A DNA stretch of 64,000 nt from Thalassia testudinum (Eukaryota; Streptophyta; Magnoliopsida; Alismatales; Hydrocharitaceae), in the NCBI GenBank assembly GCA_037157565.1, contig JAZHRO010000063.1, positions 156,662,501 to 156,726,500 on the forward strand, in the 5' to 3' direction. Position 1 is the stretch's first letter, and each line of letters opens with the position of its first letter. Under the pieces are notes generated by a model. It had not been told where the DNA came from. It did no database searches and worked only from the letters and a program-made list of their open reading frames with translations. Below are positions 29,302 to 39,949 of the stretch, one piece after another. Made by a program: the position numbers and the translations under genes.

Positions 29302-32022
29302 TGATGAGAGCCTCATCATGAGCAATAACTAGCTCATTTTGACCCAATAAAGAAGATAAAAGCTCCTACATAACCTAGAAGAAGGCCTAAATGAAGGAAT
29401 AAGTGCTCTGAGAAGAAAACATGAAATAAAGGTTAAAACTGTAGTTTTACCATTGAAGTACATAAATAGGATTTCACAGAGGCAAAACATAGGTCAAATG
29501 GTCTAAATAAGATAAAAAGTGGGTTGAGTCAATCAGAAATGGGTTCATGTGCAATTTAGAAATTAAATGACATTTGGTAACCCTAAAACAGACTTGCTTA
29601 AATCAACAAGGTTTCGATTAGGATAAAAATCAAGTAAACCCTCTAAAAATCATGGAAAAATATTCCTTAGGGTTTAGAACACTTAATTTGGCCTTTGGAA
29701 CCTAATTTGACCTAGATTAGGGTCCTAGCTCATCAACTAACCTAAGTTGGGTTTTACGCAAAATATTCAGTCAAATGAGGTCAAACCTAAAATCCAACTT
29801 CACCATTGGATTTCTTAGGTCCAAATTAGGTTTGTACCAAAATTTGGACCTAAGGGGAGGTTATCTTGACCTACTTTGCAATTTAGTACACCCAAATCAT
29901 AATTTGGTCACTATCTTTTGAAAATCATTGCAGAGAGCCCCCTAATTTCCTCGCCACCTTTGCAACCAAGTCCTTCCACCATTGTTAGGGTAGATTCCTT
30001 CTCCGGCGAGGTTTGGAGAAGGAATACTCTCTGATTCCTCAGAGATCCCCTCCCAGAAATGGAAGGGAGATTCTCTGAGGAATTCCCTTCCATCTAAGGC
30101 CAATCACGATCTCTGGTGTGAACCCAATCTCTCGTGCGAACGCATGAGGGATTTGGGTATCCACCCTCTTTCCTTCTCCGGTGAGCCGTCGGAGATGATT
30201 GCGTGCTCTCCACGCACTAGAAAGTTCGGCCAGCACCTATAAAAGAATCCCCAAACCCGGCCGATGATTTTCAGACTTGTTTTGGCGGAGATTCCCCCAG
30301 ATTTTCCTCTCTTCCATCTCCGGCCAAGGAACTCGCAAGCTCCGGAGACCTCCTCCCCTTCTTCTCATCGCTCTGCTGCCATACCAGCAGCAGAGTCTAC
30401 TTCGCCTCTTCCTCCCATGTCGCGCCGTACCAAGCGTGCGTTCCCCTAACCTCATCCTCATTGCCACTCCCTCCCTCAGGGTTCTTCTTCTCCGATGACG
30501 GCAGCTACGTGCCGTCCACTCCACTGCCTCCCTCCCTTCCAGAACACTCCAGATACATTCTCCATCTTCCCCTCTCTCTTTTCCCCCTTACATTTCATTT
30601 AATTGCCCCTCGACACTGCCTGACCACCCTCATCTTCCACGTCACCGGCCGACCTCCGGCGAGTCGCCCCCATCATTCCGCCCCTCCGCACGCCTCGCCA
30701 ACAGTCTCATAAGCTCCACCTCACCACAGGAAACACTCTCTGCCCATCCACCATCCCTCTACGCCTCCACCACAGCCCCCCGAACACCCCCACACTTCCG
30801 ATCACAGAACGACCTAGGCACGCACGCCTAGGCCGTCCCACAACCTGCGTCACCGTGCACCACCTTCACCGTGCCACGGCGAAGGTCCCCAGCTGGTTTG
30901 ATTAAGCCGAGAGGCTTGTTTTGCATTTGACATTATTTCAGCCCCTGCTGCCATTGACGGTTGAAGCAGCTTTGGAGCAGCTCCAGGCTTTAGGACTTCC
31001 AACCTTCAGGTGCAGCGGACTCGGGTGAGCAGTGCGAAGACTTCTGGTCCAGCAAGGAGCGCAGCGAAGCCCGCAGCCTTGGCAATTGTACGAAGAGTCA
31101 TCTGCAGGCGCGCACGAGAGCGTGGCAGGACTAATAGTCCCACATCGGCGAAATGCGAAGCGCAGGTATGATTTAAATTGTTTTTATGTTATTGTCTCTT
31201 CGCCTCCGAACGCACAGGGGTAAGGTCCCTCACCTTACCCATGCTCGCCTCGTTCACGATTTCACCTCACAGATCTGGTGGGCTCCGACCCGACCCACTC
31301 TGAGCACACCTCGCGCATCACCCACTCGCCGGTGCACTTGGTCCCAGGTGCGAAATCCGACCCGATTACCCGTGGCTCTGGGAGAGCATCCTTGAGTGAA
31401 TTTCAGAGAGAGAGAGACGTGCGGGTAGAGGGACAAGGTAGGTTTTTCTTCCTCGTTGTGCAGGCAAGCCGGGCATTGAAGAAAAGAGACTTAGCCACAA
31501 GGAGAAGAAGAGAAGAAGCAGAAGAAGAGGCTGAGCGAAGAAGAGAAGAGAAGGAAGAAAGAAGGACTGCAGGGAAAAAGAAGCCTTCGCAGGAAAGAGA
31601 AAAGAAGAGAAAGAAGTTCAAGGAAGAAGAAGACCTGTGGATTAGAAGAAAAGAAGAAGAACCTACGAAGAAGAAGAAGGCAGAAGAGAGAAGTAAGGAG
31701 GAAGGCTGCAGAGAAAGCAAAGGCAGAAAGAAAGCCAAAATAGGAAGAAGAATAGCTACATTTAAGACGTCTGATATAGAAATCTGACGTCCAATTCTGT
31801 TCTCTTTTAGCAATTCTTTTTATAACTCTCTCTCTCTTTGAATCAATTGTTTTTCATTTAAAAGTTGTATTCTTTATTTTTTTTAAGGTACTCAGATTGC
31901 TCTCTGTGTTCGACCTCGGATACTCTGATTTTTGAGTAATAAAATTTTCTATTTGTTTGAACGCTTTGTTGGCTATATTACAACATGTCATTCTTTAAAA
32001 CCCGATCAAGAGCGAACAAACA
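29302..32022 (+). mobile_element. Solo LTR b (B-type family)
   Basis: 2,721 bases, starting TGATGAGAGCCTCATCATGAGC as in the B LTR sense strand and ending AACAAACA. Perfect target duplication CCAAC at 29297-29301 and 32023-32027. TATA box at 30238-30244, a pyrimidine-rich coding-like mid-section and a purine-rich (GAAGAA) tract at about 31455-31770 before the 3' end, as in B. The long K/E/R-rich open frame at 31278-31787 is a product of that tract. Confidence 0.9.
30238..30244 (+). promoter_or_regulatory. TATA box of solo LTR b
   Basis: TATAAAA followed by GAATCCCC, about 935 bases after the LTR start, matching the position in B. Confidence 0.5.
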
Positions 32023-32027
32023 CCAAC

Positions 32028-33419
32028 ATTTACAAGGGCATTTTTTTGGTTTAAAACTTTTTTTTTTGTCCCCCTTACTTATTTCTAGCTTAGTCTTGCA
32101 ACAGATGTGTTAGGATCATCATTCCCATCACCAATCCTCGAGGGGGCTCTGGCACTAGTACTTCGGGATAGTATTGTCCATGACACCACCCAGGAGCTCA
32201 CAACCCCAAAACACAATGCGGTGTAAAGGGGCGCTCCAAGCAAACTCAAGCTCTTGCTCCGACACTATAAGTAGATCACCGTCCAAGACACTTGAGCTGC
32301 TAAAATGCGCTTTAATGCTCCATCTAAATATATGAAATATAGATATGGAGTAGCATCGAGGCGGTAACATGTTGACATCACATCCTCAAAGGAGGCATTT
32401 TCCTTCTTCTCGGCGGTGGGAACTCAAACCAATGTTATGCTTCAGACTTTTACCAAGGCCAAACAAGGGGTTTTTCTAATTTTTAGTAGTTTTTTAGGTG
32501 TTGGCTTGTGTGTGAAATTTGACACAGGAAGTTCCATAAGAAAAGCAAGTTTTTGAATCAGAAACTAAGCCAGATACTTTCTATATTACAAAAGAGGATC
32601 ACGTCACCTGAACTATCATGACTTCAGGTGGAATTTTAGAGAAGGATATCTGATCTAGTCTAAAAATAGACCCTAAAATTCTAATGATTGGATCTGTATC
32701 CTCGTCCCTAGTTTGTTAAAGATAAAATCTCATTAAACCAAAAGTGAGTTGTCAACCTTAGTCCCGATTTCAAACTTTTCCTCAAAAGGTTTTTTTCAGT
32801 ATTTTTATTTTTTTTGGGTATGCATGCAAGAAAATAAAAATGAAAAAATAAAAATGCATGTTTTTAGGTTTTGAAAATCTTAAATCGATCGTCAAAATTT
32901 TAAAACACCCCCCATGCTTATGATATGTAATGTCTTCATGCATTAGGAGGGAAAAGGGATCACCTTAGTGAAGGGCGGTCGAGTTTAGGATGGTCAAAAC
33001 CTGGAAAAAGAAAGGAAAAAGGAAAGCAGGAAAAATGATGGGTTACCTCACATCCAGTGCTATCTTTTACACAATTTAGCCGAACGTGAAGTTATGCATG
33101 GGAAATGAACAATCATGTAGATAATTGGACACTTGGATGTCCTCAAGAAATGTGTTTTCCTCAAGATCCCTGAAAAGATGAATGGTAAAAAATTAGGATC
33201 AAAATGAAATGGAAAAATGGAAGAATGACCCGGATCTAGACATGGTTTAAGTGCATGTAAAATGTCAAACTCTGGTGGGTCGGGTGATAGGTCCAATGGA
33301 AAGGGAGGGGGAAAGGAGTCAATGAGATGTAGGGTGGGTGAAGTTAGTGTGGATGTTTTCGGTGAAAAATCAAGAAGATTGAAAGAGTAAAAGTCAAACC
33401 TTAGTTGATCTAAAAAGTC
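32028..33419 (-). other. Decayed post-protease region of element D
   Basis: In Athila-type elements the protease is followed by a linker and RT. Here a short P/D-rich linker-like reading (about 33370-33060) follows, then non-coding A/T-rich sequence; no RT motif is found in any frame. A unit resembling B's 3' repeats lies at 32135-32185. Confidence 0.5.
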
Positions 33420-34130
33420 TCAGACCACAAAATCATCCTTAGAATAGGAATCAATAAAATCTAGATCCATGGTGGTCAAAGCTGAGTAGGATTTGATCAA
33501 CAAAGATTTCTCACAAATTGCTTCCATTGTATTATCAATGTCCTCGAAAATTTTATGATCAATAGACCTCTTGGAAGCTTGAAATAAATCTAATGAGAAA
33601 ATTTGGTTACTGCAACTTATATTCATTTTCCCAAAGTGAGAGTTGATATTAGTTGTTGCAATAATCAAAAGGGGTCTTCCAAGAATGGTGTTAGTGAGAG
33701 TTGTAGGTACCTCTATGTCAAGGACCAGAAAATTTACCAGATTTAGACAATTCCAGACCTTGACAATATGATCCTCAATGATTCCCAATGGGTGAATAGT
33801 AGATCGATCTCCCAATTGAAATTGAACCTTAGTAGGTTTAAAATCACCGAATTGAGATTCCTCGAATATGACTGGGGGAATGATATTAATGGAGGTACCT
33901 AAGTCGAGAGGGGTGCAAAAAAAGGTGGTGTCATTTATGACAACCGAGATGAGAGATGCACCCGAGTCCTTTTTTGTGAGAGGTAGCTTTCTTTGAACAA
34001 CTGAGCTTGCTATCTTAGAAAGGACCATCCTTACTAGATTCTGAGCCTCCCTTGTTGGAGTAAACTTTTCTTTCAAAAATTTAGCAAAGGCAGGGGTGGC
34101 ATCTAAGAGGGGAATATTCCTCTCAACTTA
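33420..34130 (-). pseudogene. Retropepsin-like aspartic protease of element D
   Basis: Frame 34076-33420 encodes the protease domain that cleaves the gag-pol product. It opens with F-x-K-F-L-K-E-K-F and Q-R-K-L-P, then S-G-A-S-L-I-S, the active-site stretch C-T-P-L-D-L-G-T-S-I-N-I-I-P (about 33910-33870), V-Q-F-Q-L-G-D-R-S and the later I-L-G-R-P-L. The catalytic Asp is kept, but the usual D-x-G-A has T in place of A. The upstream I-P-L-L-D-A linker is in frame back to a stop near 34130. The domain is open over 218 residues, long for an element with no RT, which suggests retained function or recent loss of pol. Confidence 0.75.
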
Positions 34131-35305
34131 CCCAAATAAGTCCAAAAGATCTTGGTGAGAGGGCTCTGATTTTTTATCAAAAAGATTGATTGCAGTGTTT
34201 GAGAGTGAGAAGTAGGATTTGAATCAAGTGTTTTCGAGATTTCTTTTTCTTCTTCCTGAGTGGGGTTAGGAGAGTTGATTTGTATAGGCTAAGAGTGGGT
34301 TTCATCAATTTGATTTGAAAGCCCTAAAGCAGTGGTGGTGTTCCCACTCCTAAACGTATCTACATATGCAGTTTGGTTATCACTGGGAGGAGGTGGAGGG
34401 GCCTGTTGTTGATAGAAACCAGGTTGGTGCTAAGATATTGGGTTAATAGGAGGTTGAACAATGTGGTTCTGATATTGGTGTCCACCTGGATGTTGGTTCT
34501 TGTGATTGATAAAGTTTGGTGTGGGCTAGGATGGTTAGTGTCCTGCAAGTCTTTGGTTTGAAATGGCCCCAAATTGATCATTGAGATTATTAATAACATG
34601 GGTTATTTCCGTTGTTTTCCTTTGCATCTCTTGCAGGGTTTTCATCATCTGGGCATTGATGTCTTGTTGAGATGGCCCAGATTGATAAGTTTGATTTGAA
34701 CTATACCCTCCAAACGGGTTTTGTTGTTGGTGAGGAATTGGATTGGTCCAGGAGTGAGTCGGATAATTCCTCAAATTAGAGGAATTTTGCAATTGCTCCT
34801 AGAAGGTGGAGACATTTTGAGTGGGGTAATGATTTGGATAAGTATAATTCCTTGTTGAACCATAGAAAGCCTCAGAATAATGATTATACTCAGCACGGGT
34901 TGTATGCAAATTTTGTCTCTTTGGGATGTGAGAAGGGGTGAGATGTGGAATGTGTGGAGCTTGGGTAGGTGTGGCAGGACTCCCTTGGTTGGCTAGGTTT
35001 GTTAAATCCTTATGTAACTGTTGTTGCTTAACTTGTAGCTAAGCCATAATGGAGTAGAAATTAGGTGGGGGGGCCCAATTAAGAAACACCTAGGTGGAAA
35101 GATTAGGGAAAGAATAATTAGCATGCAAGTTAGAGGACCAATTTTTATTTTCCATTTTTAAAGAAGAGGAAGAATGCAGGAGAAGTCTTTTTGGGGAGGC
35201 AAAATCAAGTGGTCCCTCCAAGTGTGGAGTTTTGGATCGTTGCCCGTGCAAAATGGAAGAAATGGTAGGGGAGGAGAAGAGATGGAGATGAGAGAAAGTG
35301 TGCAA
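34131..35305 (-). pseudogene. Gag C-terminal region of element D
   Basis: Minus-strand readings in neighbouring frames give the Q/N/P-rich tail typical of Athila Gag: Y-G-S-T-R-N-Y-T near 34860, P-F-G-G-Y-S-S-N-Q-T-Y near 34710, a possible helix Q-M-M-K-T-L-Q-E-M-Q-R-K near 34640, and Q-Q-Q-A-P-P-P-P near 34400. Stops and shifts are frequent. No zinc knuckle and no capsid core were found. Confidence 0.5.
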
Positions 35306-36816
35306 TCAATCAATCAAAATTCTAGACCTAACTTAAATGTGACTTCCTAAAAATTAACCTAAGACTTGATCTACCTAGGAAATAAGTAATCACTAGTGAA
35401 TACCCGTTCTGTCAACAAATCTAGCCAAGTTGCTTAAGGGGAGGTTTAGGCCTAAGTGTTTCCCAGGAAAATTCCCAGGTGCTTGTATAAACCCGTGCCT
35501 GGTCATTTGACACGGCCTCTCAGCCTGAACACCAGATATAGATGACAGAATTGGTATTAACTAGAGAAAACTTAAGACCTATATAGCAAGCCTAAGTTGG
35601 TGAAACCTTAAGGGTCAAGTTGCTATGAATTTTAGTTAGGTTTAGGATACTAAAGTGTATATGGAATGTGGAGGGTGTTGATTGGGTTGTTGCCCTATTA
35701 TTTCAATTTTTAGTGTGTGTGCAGGAATTGGAAAGTGGTTCCAATGAAAAGCAAGTTGTCACACATTTTTTGTATTTTTGTTTTTTATGATTCAATTTAA
35801 TTTAATATGTTTTAGGGTTTCTCTTTTTAAATTTTCAAACAAGTTTGAATCTTCCACAATCAAAGGAAAACAAGTTGTATTAGTGATGGTCAATTTCCTT
35901 TAAAAGTGATTTTCTAGAAATACAAAGGAAAACCCAAATGCAATTTGATCCTAAGGTAGAAAATTACTACCAATGAGTTATTTTTAGGCTTTCTGTATTA
36001 AGTAGTGATCCAAACAATTCAAACAACACCACTACTTTGAAGAAAATCAAACAAGGATTCCATAAAATACTTTTTCAAGATTTTAGGAATTTGTTTGATA
36101 ATTGTTTTGAATTTTTATTTGTGCTGGTGTCAAAGTCTAGAAATGATACCCGTGAATATTTTGGACTTTTTGTACCACCACCAGCCTCAAAAAATTTTGG
36201 TGATTTTATATGATGTGTGAAATTTCCCAAGGATTCTAGAAAGCTAAATTTCATAAAATTGGCTAAATAGAAAAAATCTAAAAATTCGTGGATAGTAACA
36301 AAACAAGAAGAATAAAGGGTGTGACCCCTCTGTAGTCCATGAACTTTTAAAAATTAAATACAAAGTCAATTCATCTGAAATTTAAAATAGATGTTCCATA
36401 CTTGATTTAGAATACTTGAGTGAAATTTGAAGATTTTAAAAGTCTTGTGGTGTCGGAAATTAATTTTTCAAGTTCAGACAGGATTCTGGACCTGAAAATT
36501 AGAATACCAACACTTGAATTGGAGTGGTGTTTAATGAAGCATACAAGCAAACAATAAATTTTAAACTTCACCACTCCAGTTAATTAAGTCGTTTAAGGTC
36601 CTGAAAGTCAAGTTTAATATTTTTTTGGTAGTTTTTAACGATAAATGTGACAAGAAAGGGAGAACCAACCTGAATTCTGCGAGAAGACAAGATACTTCAA
36701 GCTCCTCAAAATTTCCCACTTTCTTTCTGCAATTGATTCCTACACACACAAGAGAAAAGAGAGACAAGAGGATGAGATCCACTTCAAGCAAGAGAATTAA
36801 TCAAGCAGGCCGTGCC
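35306..36816 (-). other. Leader of element D
   Basis: Between the primer site and gag tail, A/T-rich, with no supportable frame. The gag capsid core expected here is missing. Confidence 0.5.
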
Positions 36817-36834
36817 TCCCTGGCAACGACGCCA
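36817..36834 (-). other. Primer-binding site of element D
   Basis: Sense TGGCGTCGTTGCCAGGGA, five bases after the LTR end; tRNA-Asp type with two changes. Confidence 0.85.
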
Positions 36835-36839
36835 AAAAG

Positions 36840-38786
36840 TGATATGGATTTTACGTGTTTTGTAAAATAAGTCGTTGTAATGCGCAAAATCGATCAACTC
36901 TTAAATTTATAAGCCTAGATAGTGGGGTATCTAGGGTCGTCCAAGGAGGCCAAATTGCTTGCAAATCAAATCCCTTGCTTGAAAAATCGATCTGAACTTT
37001 CTTTTTGGTATTTTTTAATATATCATTTTTTTTCGGTTTTGAAATAATGAAGGAAAACTCGAGTTGTTGGTGGGAAAGTAAATAACAACTACGATCACTA
37101 AGCTAACACCTAAGTGAAATAATTCCTCTCCCTAAGCTCACTCTAGGCACGTGGAGGCCTAGAGTAATTAGGGAGAGAGAGTGAAGAGTGCTAGAATCAC
37201 AGTAATTAAAATACAACTAAAAAGAAATTTCAAAGAAGGCAACTAGATTAATGAGAAAGTGTTTTACAGAAAGACCTAGTAGATGAATGCTTTTACTACT
37301 AGATAATTGCAACAAATAAAATAAAACACAAATCCTCCTGAATTGTTGGTGAAGAGGGGAAGCTCCTTGCTCCAAGCTTAGGGGATCCTAGGCTTGAAAA
37401 GAGCTCCTCCTTCTCCTTCCTTGAGATGCTCCTCCAAGGTGGAAGCTACTGCCTTCAATGCTCTCCTTCAAGGGTGGGTGTGCACCACCCTTGCTCCTCC
37501 TTGCCTGGCTGTCCTCCTAGTGCTGGAGTGCTCCTCCTCCTTGGAGTGGCACAAGGGAGAAGAAAAAGGGGAAGAAGGTAGCAAAAGGGGTGGGTAGGAT
37601 GCCCCCTTAATCTTCTTTTCTTCTTCTTCCTTGGCCGAAGGTTTAGGTGGGTATAAGGTAGAATTTACACTAATGGAGGATGGGAATTATGTGGTGGTAG
37701 GGTAGGGTATTTAAATGATTGGAAGGGGGTGGTTATGGTGTTTTTCTGGAGGGAAATGAAGGGGTGCTTGGATATTTTTGGAGGGAAAAATGGGAGGGAA
37801 ATGAAGAGGTGCCTTGGTTTTCCCTCTAAAAATAACTTCTAGAAGGTATTGATTTTGGAGGGAAAAAATGGAGGGTGGAGATGGGTTTTGATGATGGATG
37901 TAGGGTGGTGATGGAAGGGATAGTTGGCACCAAAATAAAGTAGGAGTAGGTGGTCTTTTTGCTAGGGCTTAGGTGGTAGGGTAGTAGGTTTTGGTGCCAT
38001 GGAGGTGGACTAGCTAAGCTAAGCTGGCTTAGCTAGCTTAGCTAGTTGGGAGTACGGTTGAAGGAATTTGGAGCTAGGGTTTTCAGGGAGAAGAGCTGGA
38101 GGTAATCATCTTGAGCTGCACTGGAGCTGGTGGCTGCTGAAGAGAGCTGCAAGGAGCTATCTTAGCTGGCTTAGCTTGCTAGTTCTTTTCTAGCTACTAA
38201 GCCAAGCTAAAGCAAGCTGGCTTCTATTGAAAGGAGCTAAGGTGAGCTAGGTCTGATGCTCCCGAGAAGGACCTAGCTAGTTGAGGTAGCTAAGGTAGCT
38301 TAGCTCAACTAAGTTGAGCTAAGCTGAGTCCCTGGGAGTTGGACTTGAGCTTCCTGAGCTAAGATGAAGTCATCTTTAGCTACCTGGAGTTGAGTGGAGC
38401 TAGATCTGAGCTGACCTGAGCTAGGGTGAGCTAAGATGAGCTCTCTTGAGCTGCCATTCAGCTGAGATGAGTTGAATGGAGCTAGGATGAGCTAACCCTA
38501 GTTCAGGCGGGCTAAATTCCAGCTTTGGTGAGTTCAATCAGGCTGAGTTCCAGCTGGTGAGAGCTTCTCCTTCACCAGTTGCCTTCCTGAGTGCTAGGGT
38601 TCTAGTGATCTAGCATTCTGTATATCTTTAACACTCATAAAACACATAAAAAAGACAATAAAAAGTGCATTGCATGCCTAACCTAATTAATGCCTAAATG
38701 TGGCCCAAAAATCCCTTTGCGGAGTAAAATCCTAAGAGCTAGGTTTGTTTTAATGCATAAGAATGATGATAATCTGGCATTTATCA
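36840..38786 (-). repeat. 5' LTR of element D (right copy)
   Basis: Counterpart of 26913-28952, over 90% alike by eye where compared. The AGCT-rich block is at about 38005-38560. Confidence 0.9.
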
Positions 38787-39277
38787 ACAGGACGACATTT
38801 AATCGGGACCTCGGATTGAAGATCCAACTATACGGATCTGATCAGGGCGATGATTAGAGTTCAACGACTCCAAGATCGCCTTAATCTGACTTCCATAGCA
38901 TCAAATGCAGTCTGAGAAAGATCAGAGGATAAGGGGCCAGGTGGTGCAAATTAGTTTCTTAGATCACAAATCCGACCGCACAGATGGGTTCGGATCAACG
39001 ATCGCAGCCCAACGGTGCAAAAATCGATTCAATCCAACATCTGTGGCACCATCTACAACTCACAGAAGATGGACGACCAAGATGGTGCCAAGTGGCGCCA
39101 TCTCAGCCACCCAATGCACTCCGAGGCCTTCCGCTCGATCTCTCCAAGCGAACATCAATGCTTTATCTCGACCATTGGATGAAGATCCAACAGCCGAGAT
39201 CAGCTGAGCATAAAAGCTTCCATGCTCCTCAAACACACACGTAGCACAGCGGTTAAGGCACTACATGAGTAGAGAGC
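38787..39277 (+). repeat. LTR K, right piece (truncated)
   Basis: Continues LTR K after element D: GGGACCTCGGATTGAAGATCC, CCGACCGCACAGATGGGTTC, TGGCACCATCTACAAC, then TAGCACAGCGG with TTAAGGC (39242-39252), an A box. The matching B box is lost because LTR G starts at 39278. Confidence 0.82.
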
Positions 39278-39949
39278 TGATAGCAAAAATACGTGATTTG
39301 TTAATTAGGGTTTTGGAAGTCATTGTAACATGTAAATCCATTTCACTTTTAAAATTTATAACCTAGATAGTAGAGTATCTAGGGTTGTCCAAGGAGGCAA
39401 TAGTTGCAATTATAAATCCCTTGCTTGAAAGCATGGAAATCACCTTTCTTTTTGGTGCTTTTCAATGTATGTTTTTTTAGGGTTTTTGACTTAACAAGGC
39501 AATACAAAGATTAGCAGCGGAAAACACTAAATCTATCTTAGCACTAGGTGACAAGAATGTCTTCTTCCCAAGCTCACCCTAGGCATGTGAGGGCCTAGGA
39601 TAATTAGGAAGGAGTGAAAATGCTAAAACAAAATTAAAGTGAGAAAAAGATGTACCAAATTTAAAAAGGCAATTTTATAGAAAAAGGATTCTTGTTTACA
39701 CTTGTTGAGGAAAGCTTCTAAAAAAAAAAATTGAAACTAAAGACAAATGAAACAAAAATCCTGATTATGTTGGTGAAGAGAAGCTCTTGCTCCAACTATG
39801 GCTACTCCTTAAAAAGGGGCTTTCCAACTCCTTCCTTGCAAAGCTCCACCAAGATGATGTCCTCCAAGGCAAGCCCTAAAGGGGGGAGTGCCTATGCTTC
39901 TCCCAAGGGTGGATGTGCACCACCCTTCTTCCTCCAATTGCTTGGCCAT
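39278..39949 (-). repeat. LTR G fragment (D-related)
   Basis: TGATAGCAAAAATACG begins the block; ACCTAGATAGTAGAGTATCTAGGG, CCAAGGAGG, CCCTTGCTTGAAA and the AGCTCACCC/CCTAGG region match the D LTRs at lower identity, in the same (minus) orientation. It is cut at 39949 by element F, so only its first 672 bases are seen. Confidence 0.75.

Larger units (their letters stand above)
26913..38786 (-). mobile_element. Element D: complete LTR retrotransposon, pol-less, Athila-like
   Basis: LTRs at 26913-28952 (2,040 bases) and 36840-38786 (1,947 bases) flank an interior of about 5.2 kb, not counting nested solo LTR b. Flanks are ACAGA (26908-26912) and ACAGG (38787-38791): a 5-bp target duplication with one mismatch. 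Joining the flanks across D restores the LTR K sequence, which confirms the insertion. Primer site 36834-36817 and purine tract 28962-28953 set the minus orientation. Coding remains are a gag C-terminal region and a protease; RT, RNase H and integrase are absent. Confidence 0.92.
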
